A program made the position numbers and the translations under genes. A DNA stretch of 34,365 nucleotides, taken from the NCBI GenBank assembly GCA_002471665.1, contig DKQK01000067.1, positions 1 through 34,365 of the forward strand, written 5' to 3'. Source of the DNA: Gammaproteobacteria bacterium UBA7310. Lineage in GTDB: Bacteria > Pseudomonadota > Gammaproteobacteria > Pseudomonadales > Ketobacteraceae. Shown here in pieces: positions 1-8,594 of the stretch (positions are counted from its first letter, which is position 1; each line of letters begins with the position of its first letter). The notes under the pieces were generated by a model. It did not search any database. It was not told the DNA's origin and saw only the letters and a list, made by a program, of their open reading frames with translations.

Positions 1-1
1 C

Positions 2-856
2 CTCATCGAGGTGGTAAAGTCCCTCCACGAGCGGGTACAACAGATGGCGGACCACCGTATCGAACAGGCTCGCCAGGAATTCGAGACTTTAAAGGAAGAA
101 CTCCGCAAAGAGTTGACCCATGCCAACAACACCATCACGCAACTTACTGCCCGACAACGGGACCTTGATAACCAGATAGCACGAATTACCGAGGAAAAAA
201 GCCTGCAAGACAAGTCCCTGGAAGACGCACGTGTCAGCCTGGCAAAGGCCGAGTCTCGGCGGGACGAAGCTCTTACGCGAGCCAACGACTTGAAGGAGAG
301 TGTCAGTGAGCTCAAGCAAGAAAGCCGGGATATCCGCGATCATTTTGAACATTACCAGCAGCGCACTGCCGAAGACCGCCAGCAAGAGCGCGAACAATTC
401 CGTTCAGTTAACCAGGGGCTGAAGGATCAGATCCAGGATCTGCAACACCGGCTCGCCCAGGCTGAGTCGAGAGCGTCAGAGCTGATTGACACCAATGCGC
501 AGTTACAACGACATGCGGATGAATTAAATCAGGCCAATGCGGCGCTAAATAGCGACCTGAAGGGAAAGATAGAAGATATCCAGAACCTCAAACACGAGCT
601 TGAAGAAATCGTGACAAGGTGCCGGGAATACCAGCATAAAAATGATCAATTGGCGGAAAACATGGCCGTGCTCACCACTCAGAAAGCTGATGTCGAAAAG
701 CAAGTGGCCGTCTTATCCCAAGCACTGGAGACCACAAAAACCGAATTGAAAACCACCCAGGATAAAGCGGCGTTTCTGACCGACGAGAATAAGGTCATTC
801 TTCAGGAAAAGGCAGTGATCCAAGGGCAGTTTAAACAGCTCCAGGGTTCACTGTAG
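2..856 (+). CDS. C-terminal part of a long coiled-coil protein, KfrA-like (5' end outside the window)
   Basis: The frame is open from base 2, so the gene begins upstream of the window; the GTG at base 11 is only an internal valine codon. The visible 284 residues are almost entirely charged heptad-type helix rich in Glu, Gln, Lys and Arg, with no membrane segment and no enzyme motif. The composition, and a stretch around residues 115-135 (FEHYQQRTAEDRQQEREQF), recall the C-terminal half of KfrA-type plasmid and integrase-associated DNA-binding proteins, which carry a small N-terminal helix-turn-helix domain followed by a long coiled coil. That N-terminal domain would lie outside the window and cannot be checked. 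If the assignment is right, the protein binds DNA as a dimer and may mark a mobile or island region. Alternatives are any filament-like or SMC-like coiled-coil protein. The coding call is firm; the family is tentative. Confidence 0.7.
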   Translation, partial: LIEVVKSLHERVQQMADHRIEQARQEFETLKEELRKELTHANNTITQLTARQRDLDNQIARITEEKSLQDKSLEDARVSLAKAESRRDEALTRANDLKESVSELKQESRDIRDHFEHYQQRTAEDRQQEREQFRSVNQGLKDQIQDLQHRLAQAESRASELIDTNAQLQRHADELNQANAALNSDLKGKIEDIQNLKHELEEIVTRCREYQHKNDQLAENMAVLTTQKADVEKQVAVLSQALETTKTELKTTQDKAAFLTDENKVILQEKAVIQGQFKQLQGSL

Positions 857-1178
857 GTGTATATATATCGTCTTTCTGGCGATTTAATGAATGGTGTAAT
901 CGTTGTGAACAACCAAACTTGCCAAATTTGTCGATTCTTCCACAGGGTCCGTTTTAAGGAGGAACCCAAGAAAATAGGCAACCCAGCTCCACAAATGCCC
1001 GCCAGATGAATTGTCATGATTACTTTTTAATTCAATAGGTTACAGGCGTAGTGGCTAAATTCAACGCTTTTACCGGCCGAATGCAGCCGAACCTCAAATA
1101 CAGGGATTAACGGCTATCAAACGGAAACCTACGGTTACGAGGGTGCCACAGGATTCAAAACCGTAGGTTTTCGTTCAA
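857..1178. other. 322-base stretch without a convincing gene
   Basis: This stretch separates the coiled-coil gene from the AraC remnant. It is fairly AT-rich and has short open frames with no recognisable protein. The only clear structure is the inverted repeat at 1122-1173. No tRNA, attachment-site core or terminator with a T-run is apparent. Confidence 0.6.
1122..1173. repeat. Inverted repeat with 12-base perfect arms
   Basis: The arms aaacctacggtt (1125-1136) and aaccgtaggttt (1159-1170) are exact reverse complements separated by 22 bases. Pairing extends outward by one G-T wobble and two more pairs, giving 15-base arms. It ends just before the AraC remnant. There is no T-run, so it is not a standard terminator. 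It could be a trace of a mobile element end, a recombination site or a regulator target. Confidence 0.7.
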
Positions 1179-1400
1179 ATGCCCCCGCTGGTCCAAACCG
1201 AGGGTACGTCATTACCCAATTTGATCTGGGAGTGGCGCCTTAAAACTGCTCACCGCTGGCTGTCTTCGGATGTGGGCAACGATATCTCCATCGCTGAAAT
1301 TGCTTTTCGGATTGGTTTTAAGAGCCCGGCACATTTCAGCAGGCTTTTCAAAAAAGTATACAAAGTCACGCCCCGGGAATTCAGGGCTCATCGAGGTTGA
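1179..1400 (+). pseudogene. 5'-truncated AraC/XylS-family regulator (C-terminal helix-turn-helix only)
   Basis: The 73-residue frame contains the linker helix and the complete second helix-turn-helix of an AraC-type DNA-binding domain. The typical sequence runs from ISIAEIAFRIGFKSPAHFSR through the closing VTPREFRAHRG. The family normally has about 100 residues of two helix-turn-helix motifs after a 150-200 residue sensing domain. Here the first helix-turn-helix and the whole sensing domain are missing, and an in-frame stop lies 15 bases upstream of the ATG at 1179. Recognisable AraC sequence begins near base 1200, about 30 bases beyond the inverted repeat at 1122-1173, so a rearrangement probably removed the front of the gene. 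It is convergent with the MFS gene at 1422, 21 bases away. It is unlikely to be functional as a regulator; a small DNA-binding remnant cannot be excluded. Confidence 0.75.
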
Positions 1401-1421
1401 GATACTGGTGGCCGCTACTGA

Positions 1422-2624
1422 TTAATGAGCGGGCTGTGACTGCAGGGAGCCCAGCCGCAGTAAATTGATTGCACCAAGCAATACCAGTGTGCCACCCAAC
1501 AACAGGAATCCGGTAAAGCTGTCGGTTAACGAGAGCATGTAGCTGAGCAGGCCTGAGCCAAGACCAATTGAGAGCCCCACTGCGGTGGTCAGCAACCCCA
1601 TCACCGAGCTGTAAATATGCATGGGAAAATAGCACGCGGTCACATAGGCAAGAATATCGGCCTCTGCGCCGAACGAAAGTCCGATGAGTATAATAGCCAT
1701 GCCGAGTATAGCAATCTGGGTGGCGTCCGTTGCCAGAATGTAGCTGCCAATACAGGGTAAGCCCATACCAATGGCAGATACGATATGTGTCGGCCATTGG
1801 TCTAATGCAATTCCTGCGATAATTCTACCCAATATAACCCCTATAGCGAATACCGAGACCATATATCCGGCTTGAGCCCCGCTGACACCATGATCCGCCA
1901 GCATGATTTTCACTTGTGAGGTGGCCAGCGCATGAGTCAGGCTGCAGAGAAACGCACTTAGGGCGATTATCCGAAAAGCAGGATTGACAAAGATGGCCCG
2001 GTAATCCTTGCGTGCGCTGTAGGCGGGTGCTCCGGCTCGGGGATTTTTCCTTGTGGGTAAAAACAGCAAAGCAAGTATTCCAAACAGCGCCGTGAAAGCA
2101 GCCATGGTATGCAATCCGGATCGCCAGCCATATGCATCAATGTGGGTTGTTAACAATGGGCTGGCGACAGCACCGGTAATGGCTGGTCCGGCGGCGCAGA
2201 TTGCCAATGCCAGACCCCGACGCCGGGAAAACCTTTCTGCCACCACCCGGCAATAAACGGTTGCCGTGGTCGATGCGCAAAAGATCACTTGCAGAAAATG
2301 AATGGCGTAAAGCACGCGGACATCGCCTGTCATCCAGCTCATTAGTACAAAGCTGATTGGATAAAACAGAATACCCAGAAGTGCAACATTGCGAACACCA
2401 AACAGGTCGGCCATGCGGCCGATAACAGGAATCCACAATACCGTTATGATTGAGATGGCACCATTGAGGGCGAAATCTGCTTTACTCCAACCAAATGCAT
2501 CCAGCAGATATGGGCCGAAGATATTATTAATATAGGCGTTCAACCCCAGCCCCGAGCTCATTCCCGCGGTTGCTGCCAGTAGCGCAGTCCAGCTGGATTT
2601 GAACTCGTTTGAATTTGTCATCAT
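1422..2624 (-). CDS. MFS transporter
   Basis: This 400-residue protein has the length and hydrophobic pattern of a 12-helix major facilitator in the inner membrane. The loop after helix 2 carries a recognisable motif A (GRMADLFGVRNV, residues 69-80). A central loop rich in basic residues (about 190-210) separates the two six-helix halves. The overall look is nearest to the monocarboxylate / oxalate-formate antiporter-like carriers, so an organic acid is a plausible substrate, but the sequence does not settle it. The start is an ATG at 2624 preceded by an AGGA-type ribosome site. The gene is divergent from the MFS gene at 2769, and the 144-base gap contains a candidate operator (2696-2706), which suggests co-regulation with the catabolic genes further right. 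Confidence 0.9.
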   Translation of the reverse strand: MMTNSNEFKSSWTALLAATAGMSSGLGLNAYINNIFGPYLLDAFGWSKADFALNGAISIITVLWIPVIGRMADLFGVRNVALLGILFYPISFVLMSWMTGDVRVLYAIHFLQVIFCASTTATVYCRVVAERFSRRRGLALAICAAGPAITGAVASPLLTTHIDAYGWRSGLHTMAAFTALFGILALLFLPTRKNPRAGAPAYSARKDYRAIFVNPAFRIIALSAFLCSLTHALATSQVKIMLADHGVSGAQAGYMVSVFAIGVILGRIIAGIALDQWPTHIVSAIGMGLPCIGSYILATDATQIAILGMAIILIGLSFGAEADILAYVTACYFPMHIYSSVMGLLTTAVGLSIGLGSGLLSYMLSLTDSFTGFLLLGGTLVLLGAINLLRLGSLQSQPAH

Positions 2625-2695
2625 GCCCTATTCCTGTTGCTGACCGCAGCGCTGTCCGAGCTGGTGAGGTGTACAGTAAACCAGCTTTTATTAAA

Positions 2696-2706
2696 CATCA
2701 ATGTTG
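2696..2706. promoter_or_regulatory. Candidate TetR-type operator 1 (CATCAATGTTG)
   Basis: This 11-base near-palindrome lies between the two divergent MFS genes. One half is TGTTG and the other CATCA, so it combines the two half-site versions seen in the other copies. A second dyad reading, aacat-ca-atgtt (2694-2705), overlaps it exactly. Function is inferred from recurrence at 11120, 19476, 23009 and 32841. Confidence 0.5.
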
Positions 2707-2768
2707 TGTAATAATAAACAGGTAAATAGCAACCAGGCGGTTTCACTCACAGCCGCTATGGCATTCTA

Positions 2769-4448
2769 TTGATTTGCCACCCGGAACCAGACACACCAGT
2801 GAATAGAACCCAAGTGGGCGCGTTTGCACCACTTAGATACCGCAACTTCCGTAACATCTGGACCGCCAGTGTTGTCTCTCATTTCGGGCATCTTATCCTG
2901 GGTGTGGGTGTTGCCTGGGAAATGACAAGGTTAACCGATTCACCCACCATGGTTGCGCTGACTCAAACAGCGTTAATGCTACCTTACATGCTGGTTGCAC
3001 TGTTGGCAGGTGCCATGGCCGATATGTTTGACCGGCGCAGAATCGCTTTGATATCTCTCGGCTTTTCGATTATTACATCACTCACTTTAAGCGCCCTTGC
3101 CTTCTCTGATATTGCCACACCCTGGATGTTGCTGGCGTTTACCGTGATGATTGGTTGTGGCGTTGCGTTTTATTCCCCATCCTGGCAGGCATCAATACCG
3201 GAGCAGGTGCCGATCCAGGCTTTGCCAGCTGCTATAGGATTAGGCACGGTGGCCTACAACGTCGCGCGCAGTGTCGGCCCGGCTCTCGGTGGCATTATTG
3301 TGATGGCATTTGGAGCCAACTATGCGTTCGCTGTGAATTCTATCCTCTACATTCCTTTATTTATTGCATTCTTTTTTTGGCGCCGTGCCGTCATTCCTTC
3401 ACGTTTACCACCTGAAAGAATCGGGCGGGCTTTGGTGTCAGGTTTGCGGTATGCCAAGCACTCCTCCCCTATTAAACGCGCACTGGCGCGTACCGGTGTC
3501 ATGTGTATTTGCATAGCCTCCGCCAATGCCCTGGCGCCTTTGATCGCTAAGGATGTACTTGGCGCTGGCCCCGATGTCTATGGCTTGCTGCTCGGTGTGA
3601 GTGGCGTTGGTGCGGTGCTGGCAGGGTTGGCAGTTAGCGCTGTGCGTCGACATAGTGCTACGGAAAATTCACTGAGATGGCTTGCATGCATCGGTGCCGG
3701 CGCTTTGTTTTGCGTTGGTTTGAGCCAGAGCTTGATCCTGACCTGTATCGCATTGTTCGTTGCCAGTGGCGCGAGTATCCTTGTGGTGTCTATTCTGAAT
3801 ATTACTATACAGCTATCAACACCGCGCTGGGTGGTGGCTCGTGCCTTATCCATGTTCCAGACCTGTACCGCCGGAGGCATCGCCATGGGGGCCTGGTGGT
3901 GGGGTGAATTTGCTGCTCACTATTCTGTGCAGTTCGCTATGCTGGGGTCTGCAGGGGCATTGTTGGTTACTGTTCTGTTGGGTATGTTGATACCTATCCC
4001 AAAGGATATCAGCGAAGCGATTGAGCCAATTAAGATACCGAATGAACCCAAACCTACGTTGAAGCTGTCCTTGCGCTCAGGCCCGATTGCGTTGGAGTTG
4101 GATTACGATGTTAATCCTGAACAGGCAAGGCTTTTTTACAATGCAATGCTGGATATGCAACAGGTGCGGTTACGCAATGGTGGCTACGATTGGTCATTGG
4201 CCCGGGATATAGAAAACCCTGCACTATGGACCGAGCGGTTTCATTGCCCGACCTGGGGTGACTATTTACGCATGCGATCCAGATACACCACAACTGATCT
4301 GGATGTACATGCAAAGGTGAAAGCGTTTGACCGGCAGAGTGGCCACTACAAGATACGCAGAAAACTGGAGCGACCAATTGGATCAGTGCGATGGCAGGCG
4401 GAAACCCTGGATGCAAAGCAGGAGCCCTTGGATTACGCAGGCCCCTGA
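2769..4448 (+). CDS. MFS transporter (MFS_3/EntS-like) with C-terminal ABM-like domain
   Basis: The protein has up to 559 residues. Residues 20-420 form a 12-helix MFS core of the type seen in the enterobactin exporter family (MFS_3), with motif A at 81-93 (GAMADMFDRRRIA). Residues from about 430 to 545 are soluble and resemble an antibiotic-biosynthesis-monooxygenase-like alpha/beta fold (EQARLFYNAMLDMQQVRLRNG, then a WTERFHCPTWGDYLR strand-helix unit). This tail occurs on a subset of MFS_3 proteins and its role is unknown. The start is uncertain: the longest form begins at a TTG (2769), a GTG at 2799 is possible, and neither has a good ribosome site. The gene is divergent from the MFS gene at 2624 across operator 1 and convergent with the MMPL gene. 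Export of a metabolite or toxic intermediate is the likeliest role; the substrate is unknown. Confidence 0.87.
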   Translation: MICHPEPDTPVNRTQVGAFAPLRYRNFRNIWTASVVSHFGHLILGVGVAWEMTRLTDSPTMVALTQTALMLPYMLVALLAGAMADMFDRRRIALISLGFSIITSLTLSALAFSDIATPWMLLAFTVMIGCGVAFYSPSWQASIPEQVPIQALPAAIGLGTVAYNVARSVGPALGGIIVMAFGANYAFAVNSILYIPLFIAFFFWRRAVIPSRLPPERIGRALVSGLRYAKHSSPIKRALARTGVMCICIASANALAPLIAKDVLGAGPDVYGLLLGVSGVGAVLAGLAVSAVRRHSATENSLRWLACIGAGALFCVGLSQSLILTCIALFVASGASILVVSILNITIQLSTPRWVVARALSMFQTCTAGGIAMGAWWWGEFAAHYSVQFAMLGSAGALLVTVLLGMLIPIPKDISEAIEPIKIPNEPKPTLKLSLRSGPIALELDYDVNPEQARLFYNAMLDMQQVRLRNGGYDWSLARDIENPALWTERFHCPTWGDYLRMRSRYTTTDLDVHAKVKAFDRQSGHYKIRRKLERPIGSVRWQAETLDAKQEPLDYAGP

Positions 4449-4460
4449 GATATAGGGGCC
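4440..4460. terminator. Hairpin between convergent genes
   Basis: GGCCCCT (4440-4446) pairs perfectly with AGGGGCC (4454-4460) around a 7-base loop. It overlaps the stop codon of the MFS gene and sits between two convergent genes. There is no T-run on either side, so it is at best a weak bidirectional terminator or an RNA-stabilising hairpin. Confidence 0.4.
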
Positions 4461-4478
4461 GAAGTTACGCTTTCAGGC

Positions 4479-6944
4479 TCAGTTGACCGATTCCGGTGTT
4501 TCATCCTGGCTGGCCGCTTGATCCGCCGCGGATTCTGTCATGGTCCGGTTCGAGGCGGATTCCTGATGATGCCAGGTTTTGTTGGCCAATACCATGAGCG
4601 CTGGCGCCACCAGATAAGAAGCCAGTAAGGCCAACATAATACAGACTGCGGTGATGATTCCAAAGCTGGCCATAATAGTCATTTGTGCTGTGATGTAGAC
4701 AAGAAAACCCAGGCTCAATACAACCGACGTTATCAGCATCGCCCGCCCGGTTGATTGCAAAGTGCGTTCTATGGCATATGCAGGATCCCCTGTTTTTAGA
4801 TACAGTCTGCGGAAACCATGCATAAAATGTATGTTGTCATCAACGGTTAAACCGATTGCGATGGAGCCGATCAACATTGTCAGCATATCCAAACGTACAC
4901 CCAGAAGTTGCATGGCAGCCAGTACCGTCAATATAGGCAGTAGTGAGGGAATCATGCTGAGTAATCCGAGTTTCAGGTTGCCGATCAGCAAAATCATCAT
5001 AAAGGTAATGGAGATGGCAGCAAGTCCATAACTTTCGGCCGTGGAAACCAACATTTTGGCAAAGGTTACACCCATAATGGGGGTCACCCCAGTGAATGAA
5101 AAACTGACGTTGTACGGGTCAAGTGCCTCTTTCAATCGGTTTTCCAGCTTGGTTAGTAGCGCTTGCATGTGCACGCCGTCGAACCAGGTGGAGGTGACAG
5201 TGAGACGCGCTATCCGGAAGTCTTTATCAACCACATTATACAGGTCGTCCGGCTCATCCATTTCCACTAAGAACAACTCTTGGCTTATCAGGTTGGGATC
5301 ATTCGGAATGGAGTAATGCGCTTCATCATTATCATGTAACGCTCGATTGGTTTCTTTTATGATGTTGGTAACGCTGATTGCTTTGGCAATGTTGTAATCA
5401 GCGGTATCCCAGTCCACCACCTCCTGTTGAAATTGATCGACGGCCCGCAGAAATCCGGGATTGAGGATGCCCCGGTCAGTTCCCGTATCCAACACGATTT
5501 CAATGCTGGTGGTTGACCCCATTTTTTCCTCGTACTTCTTGATGGCAATGGTGTATGGGTTGTCTGGGGGCAACCAAGACAAGGGATAGTGGCTGAACTT
5601 GAGTTGGCTGGCAATCACTATGCTTCCCACCAATAGAAAAACACCGGTTATAACTATCGGTTTGGCGAAACGCACTGAGGTGCGGGCACACCACCCCAAA
5701 AAACGGTGCATGATTTTGTTTTCATCCTGGTGAAGGCGCCTGCGTTTTATGGGGGCCAGGGCAATCAGGCAGGGTAAGATGGTTACCGATAGCAAAAATG
5801 CCACCAACGATCCGAGAGCCCCATAAATACCCAGCGCGGACACCATGGTGAGATCGGAGGTTGCAAATGACATCAAACCTGCCGCTGTGGTGATGCTGGT
5901 GAACAACATAGCTAATCCGGTGTGCCCGAGGGCTTTGGCCAGTGCGTGGATTTTCTCGTCACCCTCATCATATTGTCGATAAAATATGGTCAACAAGTGA
6001 ATGCTGTCACCGACACACACCGCCAGCAGAAAGGCCGGTAGAATCGACGTGCTGACCTGGATGGGTGTGCCGAAAATGGCCATCAGGCTCATGGTAACGG
6101 TGACACCGAACAGCATGATTACCAGTGGTAGCGCAACGCCTGATATCCGCTTGAAAATCAATAGCAAAACGATACCGATAATCAGGTTCGCCAATCCGGC
6201 CAATACTATAAAATCCAGGCGGGTCAGTTCCGAAAGTTCAAGAGAGATCGGCATGCCTCCGGTGAGGTCTATCGGGGTCGCCATGGATTGGCTGTATTGC
6301 TCCGCTATGCTTGATAATTTTTCATAAGCAAGCAGCATGTCAGCCTCTTCCAGGTAGCGTCGTTGCAACTCACCATTATTGTCTTTTTCATAGTTAAATG
6401 AATTAAGCCGCACAATCAGTGCGACCATCTTTCCGTCTTCTGAGATTAGAAAGTTCTTATAGTTTTCGCTGTTGAGGGCATATTCTTTCAGTTTTGCGAT
6501 CTCATCAGGATCTGTGGGCAGTACTTCAGGCAATAGCTCATCCACGTAGAGCGTGTCGTCTTTGCCATGGGTATGGCGTGCATTGGCGAGGGAATCAACC
6601 GTGGCGATGTAAGGCACTTCATCCATCAATTGCTGATGTAGCGCGTGTAACTGAGTGGCAAATTCCTGGGTGTATGGGTCTTTGGTCTCTACAGTTATGA
6701 CGAAGGTTTCATCCCGGCCAAAGATCTCCTTGAAATCCACGTAAGATTGAATCACCTTTGAATCTTTAGGCAAAAACCCTTCGATGCTACTGTCTTGCTT
6801 GAGGTGACCCAGTTGGGAAGCCAGCATGCCAATAATCAGCAGGCATCCCAGCAACCAGCGCCACGGGTGATTGCCCACAATCAACCCCATCTGCTCGAAT
6901 CCGTCTTCGACCTTAGATTTCCAGTTGGCTTTTTTTGAATTCAT
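4479..6944 (-). CDS. MMPL/RND-superfamily membrane transporter
   Basis: This 821-residue protein has the duplicated RND layout: one helix (about 27-47), a large periplasmic loop (about 48-245), five helices with a sterol-sensing-like MMPL domain, then a second helix, loop (about 455-635) and five-helix set. Conserved acidic motifs inside the membrane appear in both halves: VGDSIHLL in the first, and TVDDNIHFMHGFRR in the second, where RND proton-relay residues usually sit. Such single-protein MMPL pumps move lipids, hopanoids or hydrophobic metabolites across the inner membrane or to the outer membrane. The C-terminal 35 residues are polar and low-complexity. It is the last gene of the minus-strand run that begins at 10998; the gap to the ligase gene is 115 bases, so a separate promoter is possible. 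A role in handling a lipid-like substrate fits, but direction and cargo are not shown. Confidence 0.9.
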   Translation of the reverse strand: MNSKKANWKSKVEDGFEQMGLIVGNHPWRWLLGCLLIIGMLASQLGHLKQDSSIEGFLPKDSKVIQSYVDFKEIFGRDETFVITVETKDPYTQEFATQLHALHQQLMDEVPYIATVDSLANARHTHGKDDTLYVDELLPEVLPTDPDEIAKLKEYALNSENYKNFLISEDGKMVALIVRLNSFNYEKDNNGELQRRYLEEADMLLAYEKLSSIAEQYSQSMATPIDLTGGMPISLELSELTRLDFIVLAGLANLIIGIVLLLIFKRISGVALPLVIMLFGVTVTMSLMAIFGTPIQVSTSILPAFLLAVCVGDSIHLLTIFYRQYDEGDEKIHALAKALGHTGLAMLFTSITTAAGLMSFATSDLTMVSALGIYGALGSLVAFLLSVTILPCLIALAPIKRRRLHQDENKIMHRFLGWCARTSVRFAKPIVITGVFLLVGSIVIASQLKFSHYPLSWLPPDNPYTIAIKKYEEKMGSTTSIEIVLDTGTDRGILNPGFLRAVDQFQQEVVDWDTADYNIAKAISVTNIIKETNRALHDNDEAHYSIPNDPNLISQELFLVEMDEPDDLYNVVDKDFRIARLTVTSTWFDGVHMQALLTKLENRLKEALDPYNVSFSFTGVTPIMGVTFAKMLVSTAESYGLAAISITFMMILLIGNLKLGLLSMIPSLLPILTVLAAMQLLGVRLDMLTMLIGSIAIGLTVDDNIHFMHGFRRLYLKTGDPAYAIERTLQSTGRAMLITSVVLSLGFLVYITAQMTIMASFGIITAVCIMLALLASYLVAPALMVLANKTWHHQESASNRTMTESAADQAASQDETPESVN

Positions 6945-7059
6945 TTTATTATGGCCTGTATGTTACTGTGCGGTTTGCTTTTATCTTGTGCTGGTTTTGA
7001 GGCATTCAATTTACTTGCTTTCAGTGTCCCTATGGTACTGCGTACCAGAAGCCACCTCT

Positions 7060-8556
7060 TTACTCAAACAGTTTTCGTAAAGACGGCTGGTGCACTTTAT
7101 AAGATGCCGTTCTTGGAAGCTCGGAAACAAAGCGCCATTTCACCGGTATGTGGGTGGCGTTCAGGTGGCCTCTGAGGTGTTCTTCCAGTGCATGGATGCT
7201 GGGTTCTGCGGCTTTGGATTTAAGCTCCAAGGCGGCGGCCGGCACCTGACCAAGCCGATGGTCGGGAATGCCGATTACCCCAGCGGCTGCTATGGAGGGA
7301 TGTAATAGTAACGCCTTTTCAATGGTTTCCGGCAACACCTTGAAACCCCCGCGCATAATGGCACCGTCATTGCGTCCACACAGAAACAGGAACCCATCTT
7401 CATCGATGTAACCAAGGTCGGCGGTTCGAATCCAATGAGCCCCCATGCGGGGCGAAACCACTTCCAGTACCCCCACCCCACCTGCATCCAGCAACGCGCC
7501 GGTATCTGGATCGACGATTCTGATCTTCGCCCCCGTCATGGGTAGCCCGACGCTACCGGGTTTTTTCTGTCCCCAACGGGCGTATATTTCTGGAGTCATG
7601 CTGACCACAGGGCCACCAAACTCCGTTGCACCATAGGCAATGAGGATGGGCACCCCGTAGCGCTCCTCAAAAGCTTTCTGGACACCTGGATCCAATGGCG
7701 CAGACCCTGAGCCAATCATCTTCAAACAGGCAAAGTCTTCCTTCGGTAAATCTGCTTCCAGCAACATTTGTACCGCTGCCGGTGGCAATCCAGCCGCCTG
7801 GGGGCGATAGCGTTTCAGGTGATCATGCCAGCCGGACACGCAGAATCGATCGAGCAAAACGCCTTTTTGTCCACGCAGCAACGGTGCGATGATGGAATGC
7901 AACCCGGTGATGTTTCCCACCGGGAAATACATCAGGATCGGAGGCAGCTGCTCTGGGTCTAACCCCTCTGAGGACGGCGTGCGCCTGCCTCCCACAATAT
8001 GTTCAGCGACTGTATTGTAATCCAGTGCAAACGGTTTTGGTGCCCCGGTGGTGCCGCTGGTAAGAATCTCGATGGCCGGTGCACTTACCCGGCTGGCTTC
8101 GATTGCAGCGTGCTCAAGCCCGGGTACCATACGGGCGTTCAGGGGCGCGCGTTTATCGCCATCGAAGAGCGCAATGCCGGCGATGCCCTTTATCTGCATC
8201 CTATGCTGGAGTTCGGTGTTGAAGGTTTCCTCAGCCGCAATAACCACCGAGGGTCTGACCCGTTCCAGTTCCCGTATCAGGGAGGCGGCAGACTGAAAGG
8301 GGTAGACCATCCGAAAGGCATAGCCTTGGGCGATTAATCCCAGGTAAGCCGCCAAGGCAGACGGCCTGTTCTTGGCGATCAGAACAAGCTTTGAATCGGC
8401 CTCAGCGCCGCTTTCCCGAATCAGGTCGTTGACCTGGTTGGCAACCTGGTTGAATTCACCCCAACTAAACCAGCGTCGTTCGTACTCAATGGCTGGTTGA
8501 TGGTGTGGACGACTAAGCACTTTGGTACTGAGCTGTTGTAGGCCGTTGGTACCCAT
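7060..8556 (-). CDS. AMP-dependent acyl-CoA synthetase (ligase)
   Basis: This 498-residue adenylate-forming enzyme would activate a carboxylic acid to its CoA thioester through an acyl-AMP. The motifs are all in place: the phosphate loop LTSGTTGAPKP (165-175), YGATEFGGP (308-316), the RTADLGYIDEDGFLFLCGR hinge region (377-395) and the C-terminal catalytic lysine in TASYKV (Lys487). The length is typical of the short acyl/aryl-CoA ligases without extensions. It follows the SDR gene at 8595 by 38 bases and belongs to the operon reading left from 10998. The neighbouring crotonase and dehydrogenases suggest that its product enters a beta-oxidation-like route. The acid cannot be read from the sequence; a second, distantly related ligase at 12792 implies two different acids or two stages. 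Confidence 0.93.
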   Translation of the reverse strand: MGTNGLQQLSTKVLSRPHHQPAIEYERRWFSWGEFNQVANQVNDLIRESGAEADSKLVLIAKNRPSALAAYLGLIAQGYAFRMVYPFQSAASLIRELERVRPSVVIAAEETFNTELQHRMQIKGIAGIALFDGDKRAPLNARMVPGLEHAAIEASRVSAPAIEILTSGTTGAPKPFALDYNTVAEHIVGGRRTPSSEGLDPEQLPPILMYFPVGNITGLHSIIAPLLRGQKGVLLDRFCVSGWHDHLKRYRPQAAGLPPAAVQMLLEADLPKEDFACLKMIGSGSAPLDPGVQKAFEERYGVPILIAYGATEFGGPVVSMTPEIYARWGQKKPGSVGLPMTGAKIRIVDPDTGALLDAGGVGVLEVVSPRMGAHWIRTADLGYIDEDGFLFLCGRNDGAIMRGGFKVLPETIEKALLLHPSIAAAGVIGIPDHRLGQVPAAALELKSKAAEPSIHALEEHLRGHLNATHIPVKWRFVSELPRTASYKVHQPSLRKLFE

Positions 8557-8594
8557 ATCTTATCGCTTCCGGTAAAACAGCCTTGAAGGCCGCC

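Noticed and set aside
802..1017. A 71-codon minus-strand open frame in the left intergenic stretch
   Set aside because: It partly overlaps the coiled-coil gene and has no homologous look or ribosome site.
7423..7433. GGTTCGAATCC, the tRNA T-loop consensus
   Set aside because: It lies inside the intact ligase gene, in the codons for the conserved RTADLG motif, and no cloverleaf can be built around it.
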